Shown here in pieces: positions 1 to 7,339 of a DNA stretch of 26,350 nucleotides. Position numbers and translations under genes: made by a program. The stretch spans positions 1-26,350 of the forward strand of contig CAYYQD010000020.1 of assembly GCA_964473735.1 (NCBI GenBank), in the 5' to 3' direction. Positions within the stretch are counted from its first letter, which is position 1, and every line of letters begins with the position of its first letter. Source of the stretch: JAADCS01 sp964473735. Its GTDB lineage: Bacteria; Hydrothermota; Hydrothermia; LBFQ01. Under the pieces are notes generated by a model. The model was not told the origin of the DNA. It worked only from the letters and a program-made list of their open reading frames with translations, and ran no database searches.

Positions 1-15
1 TCCGCACGTCTCCCA

Positions 16-47
16 CGGGGGCCTCTGGCCCCCGTTTTTTTGTTTTT
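16..47 (+). terminator. Rho-independent terminator of an upstream gene
   Basis: A perfect 8-bp GC stem (16-23 with 27-34, loop TCT) is followed directly by seven T, one G and five more T. This is a textbook intrinsic terminator reading on the plus strand. The gene it ends lies before the window. Confidence 0.93.
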
Positions 48-90
48 CCTACAGCTCCCCCCTCATGTTCGGTTAAGGCGGGGGACCGGT

Positions 91-128
91 GGTATCACTC
101 TGGGTATAAAACTGCGAGAAGTGATACC
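91..128. repeat. 38-bp palindromic intergenic element, copy 1
   Basis: Perfect 9-bp inverted arms, GGTATCACT (91-99) and AGTGATACC (120-128), enclose a 20-bp centre that begins C then TGGGTATAAAA (101-111). Copy 2 at 9646-9683 has identical arms, identical total length and the same TGGGTATAAAA core, while the rest of the centre differs. Conserved arms plus a -10-like core suggest a regulator site around a promoter, or a structured RNA. The function is unknown. Confidence 0.85.
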
Positions 129-447
129 GCTCAAAGATATACCCTGACCACAGGACGGAGCGTCTAAGCATCGTATATGGGATGCGAATTAAACGTTAGC
201 CTGATAATCCAACGAGTGTTGCCCCGGGCACCCGGTACAGCGACGTCCGAAGAGGGTTTTACCAAACGGTTGAATATCGTAGTTTTCATACCTGAGACGT
301 GCCGCTACACACCTGAGGGGACTAAAGACAGAGGACGGGAGGGGAGTGGAGAGATAAGAGAGGCGAATATAAGGGATTTTCCAGGGTATAAAGCGTGTAT
401 TGGTCGGCATTCATGAAGGGCGAGGAGGACAAAAAGGAGGTTAGAAA

Positions 448-519
448 ATGAGGTATGCCACAGGACGGCTTTTAGTGTTCTTTATAGCCCATGTACGCTC
501 CTCCTTAATACCGGTATGA
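448..519 (+). CDS. Possible 23-residue small protein or leader peptide
   Basis: An ATG at 448 follows a strong Shine-Dalgarno sequence (AAGGAGG, 434-440) with a 7-nt spacer, the best ribosome site in this otherwise gene-free region. The frame encodes 23 residues with a hydrophobic middle (GRLLVFFIAHV) and stops at TGA 517-519. I recognise no family. A second tiny frame follows (527-598), with a TATGAT box (515-520) ending 6 nt before its ATG. The initiation signals are good, but a frame this short could be chance. Confidence 0.25.
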   Translation: MRYATGRLLVFFIAHVRSSLIPV

Positions 520-752
520 TAAAAGAATGAAGCTTCCAGCCTGCGGTTATAAACGACCGTTAAACGCCGCGATGAATGTCGGGCGTATTCAGAGATAAAC
601 GTAGGTAGGTTTTCCGCTCCCCTAAGATACGTATTCTGTGGATGCCAGTGGTTTTAAGGTCCCACCCGAAGCTTTACGCGTCCGGAACGGAGGAGAATTA
701 CTCCGGTACATCCCTAAAAGGAAAAGGTCCTGCATTAAACACTTTTTCCCAG

Positions 753-758
753 TATAAT
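753..758 (+). promoter_or_regulatory. -10 box of uvrA (TATAAT)
   Basis: TATAAT ends 10 nt before the uvrA ATG at 769. Transcription would start only about 3 nt upstream of the codon, and no Shine-Dalgarno site lies between. No clear -35 was seen. Confidence 0.75.
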
Positions 759-768
759 ACCCGCTTCC

Positions 769-3570
769 ATGCGAAAGTTGGTGGTCAAAGGAGCGAAACA
801 ACACAACCTGAGGGATATAACCGTTGAGATACCCAAAGATAGCTTCGTGGTTATAACGGGAGTATCGGGATCCGGCAAGTCCTCCCTCGCCTTTGACGTC
901 ATATACGCCGAAGCTCAGAGGAGGTACGTTGAGAGCCTCTCCCCCTACGCCCGTCAGTTTTTGGGAGTGATGGAGAAACCGGACGTTGAGGAGATAGAGG
1001 GACTATCTCCCGGAATAGCCATAGAGCAGCGGAAGATAATGCGAAACCCCCGCTCCACTGTGGCGACGACCACGGAGATATACGACTACCTCCGTCTCCT
1101 CTTCGCCCGCGCTGGCACCCCCCACTGTCCCAACGACGGTACCCCCCTGCAGAGGTGGAGCGTAGACGAGATCGTTGATGTCCTCTTTAAAAAGTATCAC
1201 TACAGGAGGATCCAGATTCTGGCTCCTGTGGTGCGTGGGAAGAAGGGGGAGTACAGGGAGCTCTTCAGGAAGATAGCCAAGAGGGGGTTCGTAAGGGTGA
1301 GGGTAGACGGCATAATGTACAGCGTGGACGAGGTCCCTGCCCTTGACAGGAACAGACGGCACGATATAGAGATAGTCGTGGATAGGGTGATGGTTAGGGA
1401 CGAGGACAGGAGCCGTATCCATCAGTCCGTTGAAACCGCCCTCAAGGAGAGCGAAGGCTTAGTGAAGGTCATAACCGACAGGGACGAGGAGGAGGTGTTC
1501 AGCGAGAGCTTGGCATGTCCCAAGTGCGGTTTCTCCATGCCGGAGCTGGAGCCGAGGCTCTTCTCCTTCAACTCCCCTTACGGGGCCTGCCCCGTATGTA
1601 CGGGGTTAGGAGTGAAGATGGACTTTGACCCCGGGAAGCTCATATCCAACCCCGACCTCTCCATCATGGAGGGGGCCATAAAGCCCCTATCAGAGCCCCA
1701 TCCCATAACGGCCCGTGTCCTCCAGAGGATAGCCCGGAAGTACGGGGCCTCAATCCACGACCCATGGCGCATTCTCCCGGAGCCGTTTAAGAACGTCGTT
1801 CTTTGGGGGGTGGAGGACCCGCCGGAGTCCCTTGACGACCAGGACTTCAGGCCCCTCTATAGGGACTGGGACGGCATAATCCCCCAGCTCTGGCGAAAGT
1901 ACAAGAGTACGGACTCGGAGTGGGTGCGCTCCGACATAGGTCGCTACATGGTATATACGACCTGCCCGGCATGTGGGGGCTCCCGGCTCAGGAGGGAGGC
2001 CCTATCCGTCTACGTAGCCGGCAAGAACATCTGGGACATCGTTCAGATGAGCGTTAAGGACGCCCTCGCTTTCTTCCAGAATCTAAAACTTGAGGGTAAG
2101 AGGAAGGTCATAGCCGAGAGGATCGTCGGGGAGATAGTTAAACGCCTTAAATTCCTTGACGAGGTGGGGGTGGGGTACCTCACGCTGGATCGCAGGGCGG
2201 ACACCCTCTCCGGAGGGGAGGAGCAGAGGGTCAGACTGGCGACCCAGATAGGCTCCGGGCTATCCGGCGTCATATACGTCCTTGATGAGCCTACCATAGG
2301 GCTACACCCGAGGGACAACAGCAAGCTGATAGGTACCCTGAAGCATCTACGGGACTTAGGGAACACCGTCATAGTGGTTGAACACGACGAGGAGACCATA
2401 AGGAGCGCCGATTACATCGTGGACCTCGGTCCCGGAGCCGGCGTCTACGGAGGGGAGGTGGTAGCAGCCGGTAGGGTTGAGGACATAATGGAGAGCGAGA
2501 GGTCCCTGACGGGAGCCTACCTGTCCGGGAAAAAGAGCATACCCGTTCCTAAGGAGAGGAGGAAACCGGGGGACGAGTGGTTGAAGATAGTGGGGGCGAG
2601 GGAGAACAACCTCAAAAACATAACCGTGAGGATTCCCCTGGGCCTCTTCGTGGTGGTCACGGGTGTCTCGGGCTCCGGTAAATCCACTCTGGTGATGGAC
2701 ATCCTCTACAGGGCGCTCGCCAAGAGACTCTACAAGTCCAAGATGGACCCCGGGAAGCACGACACCATATTAGGTATGGAGTACATAGATCGGGTGATAG
2801 ACGTGGACCAGTCCCCTATAGGGAGAACGCCGAGAAGCAACCCGGCCACCTACACGGGGGTATTCACCTACATAAGGGACTTCTACTCCAAGCTACCCGA
2901 GGCGAAGGCACGGGGCTACAAACCGTCCCGCTTCTCCTTTAACCTGCGCGGCGGTAGGTGCGAGGCCTGTGAGGGAGAGGGGTACGTGAGGATAGAGATG
3001 CACTTCCTCCCGGACATATTCGTCCCGTGCGAGGTCTGTCGCGGAAAGAGGTACAACGCCGAGACCCTTGAGATAAAGTACCGGGGCAAGTCCATCGCCG
3101 ACGTCTTGGATATGACCGTGGACGAGGCCTACGAGTTCTTTGAGGAGGTGCCCACCATAAGGCGGAAGCTCCAGGTGATGATAGACGTAGGCTTAGGCTA
3201 CATAAAGCTGGGTCAGCCCTCAACCACCCTATCCGGAGGAGAGGCCCAGCGCATAAAGCTGGCCAAAGAGCTCTCCAAGATACCTACGGGCAGGACCCTA
3301 TACATCCTTGACGAGCCCACCACAGGCCTGCACTTTGACGACGTTAAGAAGCTCATAGACGTCCTGCACCGCTTCGCGGACAACGGAAACACCGTTCTGG
3401 TGATAGAGCATAACCTTGACGTCATAAAGAACGCCGACTGGATCATAGACTTAGGCCCGGAGGGTGGAGACGAGGGCGGCTATCTGGTGGCGGAGGGACC
3501 ACCGGAGGAGGTGGCGAAGGTGCCGGAGTCCTATACCGGGCAGTACTTGAGGAGGGTCTTGGGTATTTGA
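769..3570 (+). CDS. uvrA: Excinuclease ABC subunit A
   Basis: UvrA is the damage-recognition ATPase of nucleotide excision repair; as a dimer it loads UvrB on damaged DNA. The 933-residue length is normal. Visible parts, in order: Walker A GVSGSGKSS (31-39) in the first ABC module; the early conserved RRYVESLSPYARQFLG stretch; a zinc module with CPKC and CPVC pairs around an LFSFNSPYGA core; signature LSGGEEQRVRLA and Walker B VLDEPTIGLH; a second Walker A near residue 630; a second zinc module with CEAC and CEVC near 730-755; then LSGGEAQRIKLA and LDEPTTGLH. The first signature has GGEEQR where GGEAQR is usual. It appears complete and monocistronic, with its own -10 box just before the ATG. 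The next gene has a separate promoter. Confidence 0.98.
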   Translation: MRKLVVKGAKQHNLRDITVEIPKDSFVVITGVSGSGKSSLAFDVIYAEAQRRYVESLSPYARQFLGVMEKPDVEEIEGLSPGIAIEQRKIMRNPRSTVATTTEIYDYLRLLFARAGTPHCPNDGTPLQRWSVDEIVDVLFKKYHYRRIQILAPVVRGKKGEYRELFRKIAKRGFVRVRVDGIMYSVDEVPALDRNRRHDIEIVVDRVMVRDEDRSRIHQSVETALKESEGLVKVITDRDEEEVFSESLACPKCGFSMPELEPRLFSFNSPYGACPVCTGLGVKMDFDPGKLISNPDLSIMEGAIKPLSEPHPITARVLQRIARKYGASIHDPWRILPEPFKNVVLWGVEDPPESLDDQDFRPLYRDWDGIIPQLWRKYKSTDSEWVRSDIGRYMVYTTCPACGGSRLRREALSVYVAGKNIWDIVQMSVKDALAFFQNLKLEGKRKVIAERIVGEIVKRLKFLDEVGVGYLTLDRRADTLSGGEEQRVRLATQIGSGLSGVIYVLDEPTIGLHPRDNSKLIGTLKHLRDLGNTVIVVEHDEETIRSADYIVDLGPGAGVYGGEVVAAGRVEDIMESERSLTGAYLSGKKSIPVPKERRKPGDEWLKIVGARENNLKNITVRIPLGLFVVVTGVSGSGKSTLVMDILYRALAKRLYKSKMDPGKHDTILGMEYIDRVIDVDQSPIGRTPRSNPATYTGVFTYIRDFYSKLPEAKARGYKPSRFSFNLRGGRCEACEGEGYVRIEMHFLPDIFVPCEVCRGKRYNAETLEIKYRGKSIADVLDMTVDEAYEFFEEVPTIRRKLQVMIDVGLGYIKLGQPSTTLSGGEAQRIKLAKELSKIPTGRTLYILDEPTTGLHFDDVKKLIDVLHRFADNGNTVLVIEHNLDVIKNADWIIDLGPEGGDEGGYLVAEGPPEEVAKVPESYTGQYLRRVLGI

Positions 3571-3587
3571 GGACGGGGTTTCCCGTA

Positions 3588-3593
3588 TAGAAT
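3588..3593 (+). promoter_or_regulatory. -10 box (TAGAAT) of the 3600 gene
   Basis: TAGAAT ends exactly 6 nt before the ATG at 3600, which places the expected transcription start on the A of the start codon (leaderless). Confidence 0.65.
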
Positions 3594-3599
3594 AGGGTC

Positions 3600-4235
3600 A
3601 TGTTCGGCCTTGAGAGGATAATCACCACCTTCTGGGGTTGGGGCTTCCTGTACTACCTGTCCGGCGGGGTCTCCATGCCCCAAGTCTCCTCCCTGAACGA
3701 TTACCTTTGGAGGCACGGGTACCCGGGCGTTCCCGGGGCCTACCTGACCTACTCCACCCGCTGGAGCGCCTTTGTAAAAGGGTACTCCCTATCCCATACC
3801 TCCGGCGGGATACTGGGGGTCAGGGGTACCTACGGTGATAGGATAGTCTCCGTGGGCGGGGAGTACCATTACTACTCCGTCGGAAGGCTTCTAACCTTAA
3901 AGTCTAAAACCCTGTACGTCCATCCGTCTGTCGGCGTCGGCAGGTCCAGACTTACCCTGACGGTCGGAAGCAACGTGGTTGAGTTTGACTCCCTCTTAGC
4001 CTCACCCGGTCAGGTTTCAGTTCTGACCTCCTCATCGTGGGTCGTAGTACCGGAGATGGACCTGCTGTGGCGGAAGGAGGGCTTCCTCTTCCTCGGTATG
4101 GGGGTGGGGTACATGTTAGCCTTCCCCAAGGGAAGCTGGGTGACGGAGGGAATAGGGGTAAGGAACGGACCCTCTACGGCCATGGACGGGCTTCTGTTTA
4201 ACCTCCGGTTGGGGCTCGGCTTCGTGGTACTCTAA
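3600..4235 (+). CDS. Predicted outer-membrane beta-barrel-like protein, unknown function
   Basis: I do not recognise a family. The 211-residue product is rich in Gly, Tyr, Ser and Val, with alternating short hydrophobic/polar stretches typical of transmembrane beta-strands, such as DRIVSVGGEYHYYSV, TLYVHPSVGVGRSRLTLTV and LFNLRLGLGFVVL at the very C-terminus. The N-terminus (FWGWGFLYYLSGGVS) is hydrophobic and could be a poor signal peptide, but no clean cleavage site is visible. Cys is absent. A TAGAAT box 6 nt upstream fixes the ATG. It lies between uvrA and hup, each with its own promoter, so context says little. It resembles the 7324-7980 product in style, size and final hydrophobic strand ending in VL; whether the two are homologous needs an alignment. 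Confidence 0.7.
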   Translation: MFGLERIITTFWGWGFLYYLSGGVSMPQVSSLNDYLWRHGYPGVPGAYLTYSTRWSAFVKGYSLSHTSGGILGVRGTYGDRIVSVGGEYHYYSVGRLLTLKSKTLYVHPSVGVGRSRLTLTVGSNVVEFDSLLASPGQVSVLTSSSWVVVPEMDLLWRKEGFLFLGMGVGYMLAFPKGSWVTEGIGVRNGPSTAMDGLLFNLRLGLGFVVL

Positions 4236-4258
4236 CAACCCTCTTAATTTATCGTCCT

Positions 4259-4264
4259 TATAAT
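4259..4264 (+). promoter_or_regulatory. -10 box (TATAAT) of the hup operon
   Basis: TATAAT ends 8 nt before the hup ATG at 4273, predicting a leader of about two nucleotides. It drives hup, the COX24-domain gene and probably tsaB. Confidence 0.75.
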
Positions 4265-4272
4265 ACCCACCT

Positions 4273-4542
4273 ATGACGAAAGGCGAGCTCATAACGCGAC
4301 TTAAAAACAGGACGGGTTTGACAAAGCAGCAGCTTTCCAAGATCGTAGACGCCCTGCTGGCGGAGCTGGCGGAGGCCTTTATCCGTCAGGAGAGGGTGGA
4401 GATAAGGGGCTTTGGGGTCTTCATACCGGTGCACAGGAAGAGGAAGAAGAGCGACGAGAAGCTCCCCCGTATAAAGTTCAAGCTCTCACAGGTCATAAGG
4501 CAGAAGATGATAGAAGAGGAGAAAAAGAGGAGGAGTCGTTAA
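4273..4542 (+). CDS. hup: HU/IHF-family DNA-binding protein with a divergent arm
   Basis: HU proteins are dimeric nucleoid proteins that bend DNA through two beta-arms. This 89-residue protein has the family N-terminus (MTKGELITRLKNRTGLTKQQ), helix 2 (IVDALLAELAEAFIRQERVEI) and the RGFGVF turn. The arm that follows lacks the usual GRNPxTG motif and reads VHRKRKKSDEKLPRIKF instead, ending in a basic tail (EEEKKRRSR). The DNA contacts of the arm are therefore atypical, though the fold is clear. It is the first gene of a tight operon: the next start codon follows its TAA directly. Confidence 0.9.
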   Translation: MTKGELITRLKNRTGLTKQQLSKIVDALLAELAEAFIRQERVEIRGFGVFIPVHRKRKKSDEKLPRIKFKLSQVIRQKMIEEEKKRRSR

Positions 4543-4632
4543 ATGCCCTGCGGACGCAAACGTAAGCTGAAGAAGATAAAGAAGCATAAGCTCAAGAAGC
4601 GCCGCAAGAAGATGCGCCATAAGAAGAAGTGA
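4543..4632 (+). CDS. AURKAIP1/COX24-domain small basic protein (ribosome-associated type)
   Basis: This is a 29-residue protein, MPCGRKRKLKK followed by Lys/Arg-rich sequence ending RHKKK. The short length, the MPxGRKRK start and the C-terminal RHKKK match the bacterial AURKAIP1/COX24 C-terminal domain proteins, known mostly from Bacteroidota and relatives. The mitochondrial relative AURKAIP1 is a small-subunit ribosomal protein, so a role on the 30S subunit is likely but inferred. The ATG abuts the hup stop codon (TAAATG), and its own TGA overlaps the GTG of tsaB. Position between hup and tsaB makes co-expression very likely. The gene is easily missed because of its length. Confidence 0.85.
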   Translation: MPCGRKRKLKKIKKHKLKKRRKKMRHKKK

Positions 4633-5243
4633 AGGAGGACCTTCCCCTCCTGGCCGTTGATACGGCCTACAGCGGTTTTTCGGTAGCACTTTGGAGAGAG
4701 GGTGATGTGTTGGAGATGCGGGAGGGGAAGGCCTTCAGACACGTTGAGAATCTGAACCTCCGCATTTCACACCTTTTAGAGAGGGGAGGGGTGAGGATCA
4801 GGGAAGTAGGTGCCCTCCTTATAACCATAGGGCCCGGCTACTTCACCTCCCTACGGGTGGCCGCCTCCTTCGTCAAGGCCGTGCATCTGCTCACCGGGAT
4901 CCCTATGTACGGTTTCAACACCCTCCAGGCCATGGTCGTGGGGATGGGAGACGGCCTCTACGTCGCCACCATGGACGCCCGCAAAGGTCAGGTCTACGCC
5001 CAGTCCTTCAGGGTGGAGGGGGGGATACCGGTTGAGGACGGAAGGGTCCCCTTGGGCATATACGACCCCCACACCCTTCCGCTGGAAGGGTACTCCCTCA
5101 TCTCGTCCCCCGAAGAGTATCTGCGGGCCTCCAACCTCTTTCCCCTTTACTTCGCCGGTCTCGGTACCCCCCTATCTCCGGGGTTCTCCCCCGTGTACCT
5201 GCGCCCTCCGGATGCGGTCATAAACCGGAGGAAGGCCCCATAA
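4629..5243 (+). CDS. tsaB: tRNA threonylcarbamoyladenosine biosynthesis protein TsaB
   Basis: TsaB is the inactive ASKHA-fold partner that scaffolds TsaD (with TsaE) in making t6A37 on ANN-decoding tRNAs. The 204-residue product has the family N-terminus LLAVDTAYSGFSVALW, the helix FRHVENLNLRISHLL, and the signature GPGYFTSLRVAASFVKAV (family form GPGSFTGLRIG). It lacks the metal-binding His pair of TsaD. The only start that keeps the N-terminus is GTG at 4629, overlapping the preceding stop by four bases. An AAGGAGG at 4632-4638 lies inside the frame and does not help this start. It is somewhat shorter than the E. coli protein, mainly at the C-terminus. Confidence 0.92.
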   Translation: MKEDLPLLAVDTAYSGFSVALWREGDVLEMREGKAFRHVENLNLRISHLLERGGVRIREVGALLITIGPGYFTSLRVAASFVKAVHLLTGIPMYGFNTLQAMVVGMGDGLYVATMDARKGQVYAQSFRVEGGIPVEDGRVPLGIYDPHTLPLEGYSLISSPEEYLRASNLFPLYFAGLGTPLSPGFSPVYLRPPDAVINRRKAP

Positions 5244-5314
5244 GGTCCGCCGGATTTCGGTAAAATCGTACGGACGGGAATACGGAAGCTGGAATACTAC
5301 AACCCTTTCGGGGG

Positions 5315-5320
5315 TAAAAT
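5315..5320 (+). promoter_or_regulatory. -10 box (TAAAAT) of the pgk operon
   Basis: GGTAAAAT ends 9 nt before the pgk ATG. Another TAAAAT lies at 5261-5266 and could be a second start site. No Shine-Dalgarno site precedes pgk. Confidence 0.7.
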
Positions 5321-5329
5321 AACCCACCT

Positions 5330-6520
5330 ATGAGACTGCTTACGGTAAAGGATGAGCCGCAGGCCTTCAAGGACAGGACGGTACTCGTGAGGGTGGATTA
5401 CAACGTGGTAAAGGGTGGAAGGATAACGGACACTTACAGGATAGATAGGACCTTGCCCACGGTGAAGTTCCTCCTTGAGGCCGGGGCTAAGAGGGTGGTA
5501 CTCGCCTCCCACTCCGGTAGGCCCAAAGGCAGGGACGATTCTTTGAGCCTGAGGCCCATCGTGGATTATCTCAAAGATAAGCTGGGGGAGGAGGTGGGTT
5601 TCGTTGAGGACGTTGTGGGCGGTAAGGCCCCGGAGGACGGGAAGGTCGTTCTCCTTGAGAACCTCCGCTTCTGGGAAGGGGAGAAGGGGGACGACCCCGA
5701 CTTCGCTAAGGCCCTCTCCCGCTTCGGTGAGCTTTACGTGAACGACGCCTTCGGAGTCTCCCACAGGAAGAACGCCTCCGTCCATGCCATAAAGGACTTC
5801 TACGATAAACGGTACGCCGGGCTACTGATGGCGGAGGAGGTAGAAGCCCTAACGACGGTGCGAGACAACCCCGAGAAACCCTTCCACGTACTATTCGGGG
5901 GCGCGAAGATAAAGGACAAGGTTCCCGTCCTTGAGGCTCTGGTTAAAAAGGCGGATAAGATATACGTAGGTGGGGCCATGGCCTACACCTTCCTGAAGGC
6001 ACAGGGTAAGGAGGTGGGGAACTCCCTGGTGGACGAGGAGCATATAGAGTGGGCAAGGGGTTTTCTCAACGATCACGGGGATAAGGTCGTCCTGCCCGAG
6101 GATCACGTGTGTGCGACCGGAAAGGTTGAGGAGTGCGGTAAGGGATACGAGGTGAGGGACACGGAGGATGAGAACGTGCCGGACGGACTGATAGGGTACG
6201 ATATAGGCTGGAAAACGATCAAGAGGTACAGGGACGGACTGAAGGGCGCGCAGATGGTGTTCTGGAACGGACCGATGGGTATGTTTGAGTGCGAGGACTT
6301 TGAGTGCGGTACCAAACTCCTCGCTATATTCCTCTCCTCCTTCAAAGACGACGGCAAGAAGGTGATCGTGGGAGGAGGGGACACTGTAGCGGCCGTATCC
6401 CGGTTCCACATCCCCTACGAGGATTTTCACTTCGTCTCTACGGGCGGGGGCGCCGCCCTTGAGTTCCTCGCCGGGAAGGAGCTTCCGGGCATAAGCATCA
6501 TAACCAAAAAGGAGGATTGA
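5330..6520 (+). CDS. pgk: Phosphoglycerate kinase
   Basis: Pgk transfers phosphate between 1,3-bisphosphoglycerate and ADP in glycolysis/gluconeogenesis. The 396-residue length is normal. Substrate-side motifs are present: VRVDYNVV (family VRVDFNVP), TDTYRI, ASHSGRPKG, LENLRFWEGE and VNDAFGVSHRKNAS. The nucleotide side has FGGAKIKDK, YVGGAMAYTFL, FWNGPMGMFE, GGGDTVAAV and the end STGGGAALEFLAGKELPG. The catalytic Asp, Asn, His and Arg positions are kept, while DYNVV and SHSGRPKG are mild departures from consensus. The gene starts an operon with a UspA protein 3 nt downstream. Confidence 0.98.
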   Translation: MRLLTVKDEPQAFKDRTVLVRVDYNVVKGGRITDTYRIDRTLPTVKFLLEAGAKRVVLASHSGRPKGRDDSLSLRPIVDYLKDKLGEEVGFVEDVVGGKAPEDGKVVLLENLRFWEGEKGDDPDFAKALSRFGELYVNDAFGVSHRKNASVHAIKDFYDKRYAGLLMAEEVEALTTVRDNPEKPFHVLFGGAKIKDKVPVLEALVKKADKIYVGGAMAYTFLKAQGKEVGNSLVDEEHIEWARGFLNDHGDKVVLPEDHVCATGKVEECGKGYEVRDTEDENVPDGLIGYDIGWKTIKRYRDGLKGAQMVFWNGPMGMFECEDFECGTKLLAIFLSSFKDDGKKVIVGGGDTVAAVSRFHIPYEDFHFVSTGGGAALEFLAGKELPGISIITKKED

Positions 6521-6523
6521 GCC

Positions 6524-7339
6524 TTGCGAATCTTTCATAGGATCATAGCCGCCGTTGACCTCTCCGAGAGCAGCGAACAGGTAAGGGACTGGGCCGAAGG
6601 GCTTGCCCAGAGCCTCGGAGGAGTCGTAGATTACGTGGGCGTCTTTCCTAAGTTCCCCGACATATACATGACGGTCTTAGGATGGAACGAGGAGTTCCTG
6701 AAGAACATAAACCGGGCCAAGGAGGAGATGTTCAAGGAGATGAGCCGCAGGTACGGTGGCGGCTCCAGTAAGGTGCACGAGCTGGAGGGGGTGCCCGACG
6801 AGACCATCGTAAAGTTCGCGGAGGATAAGAAGGCCTCTCTGGTGGTGATGGGTTTCAGGGGTGCCGGAAGGTCCCGGATACCCATAGGGAGTACGGCTCT
6901 GGGTACCATACGGAAGTCCTCGCGGAACGTCCTGTTGGTGGGCTCACGGTTTAAGGTTCCGAAGAGGATCGCCGTTACGCACAGCTTTAAGCCTACGGAC
7001 AAAAGCGCCCTGCTCATCGCCTCCGCCATAGCGAAGAGCTTCGGAGCCACCCTGTACAGGATACACGTGATAGATACGCACTTCTACAACCTCATACCCG
7101 AGGACTTACGGGCAGAGCTGAGGTTTGAGATGGAGATGGAGCTCTCCAAGTCCGTTCCCGGTGTCAATACCGTCCCCGTCCTCCTTGATGGGGACGTACC
7201 GATGGAGCTGGCCCACTGGGCGGCGAAGAACGACGTTGATATGGTGGTTTTGGGATCCGAACCGAACAAGCTGGGACTCGCGATACAGGAGTTCCTGATG
7301 CAGACCGTGAATAACGTGTTAGTGTGCCGTGGGCTCTGA
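6524..7339 (+). CDS. Two-domain universal stress protein (UspA family)
   Basis: The 271 residues form two UspA-like alpha/beta domains (about 1-145 and 148-271). Domain 1 starts HRIIAAVDLSESSEQ and carries the ATP-binding loop GFRGAGRSRIPIGSTA in G-x2-G-x9-GS form. Domain 2 (KRIAVTHSFKPTDKSALLIA...) ends VVLGSEPNKLGLAIQEFL and has lost the glycine-rich loop, so it probably does not bind ATP in the usual way. The start is TTG at 6524, supported by AAGGAGG at 6509-6515 with an 8-nt spacer. It sits 3 nt after pgk and overlaps the next gene by 16 nt, so the three are likely one transcript. The precise role cannot be read from sequence. Confidence 0.93.
   Translation: MRIFHRIIAAVDLSESSEQVRDWAEGLAQSLGGVVDYVGVFPKFPDIYMTVLGWNEEFLKNINRAKEEMFKEMSRRYGGGSSKVHELEGVPDETIVKFAEDKKASLVVMGFRGAGRSRIPIGSTALGTIRKSSRNVLLVGSRFKVPKRIAVTHSFKPTDKSALLIASAIAKSFGATLYRIHVIDTHFYNLIPEDLRAELRFEMEMELSKSVPGVNTVPVLLDGDVPMELAHWAAKNDVDMVVLGSEPNKLGLAIQEFLMQTVNNVLVCRGL

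Larger units (their letters stand above)
48..752. other. Long region without a convincing gene
   Basis: About 700 bp between the terminator and the uvrA promoter. Its composition is more AT-rich and less codon-structured than the neighbouring genes. It holds one copy of a 38-bp palindromic element (91-128), an 11-bp direct repeat (CCACAGGACGG at 148-158 and 458-468), and two very short reading frames at 448-519 and 527-598. The longer open frames here (177-416 plus, 189-410 minus) lie on top of each other, have no start signals and resemble nothing I know. An unrecognised small RNA is possible but I cannot show one. Confidence 0.6.

Noticed and set aside
177..416. Open frame of 79 codons in the region before uvrA (and the 73-codon frame opposite it at 189-410)
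   Set aside because: Two mutually overlapping frames, no -10 box or Shine-Dalgarno site at either start, composition unlike the genes here and no recognisable motif.
5244..5314. Riboswitch or hairpin before pgk (GTCCG...CGGAC)
   Set aside because: Only a 5-bp stem with a long loop, and it lies upstream of the nearer -10 box, so it would not be in that transcript.
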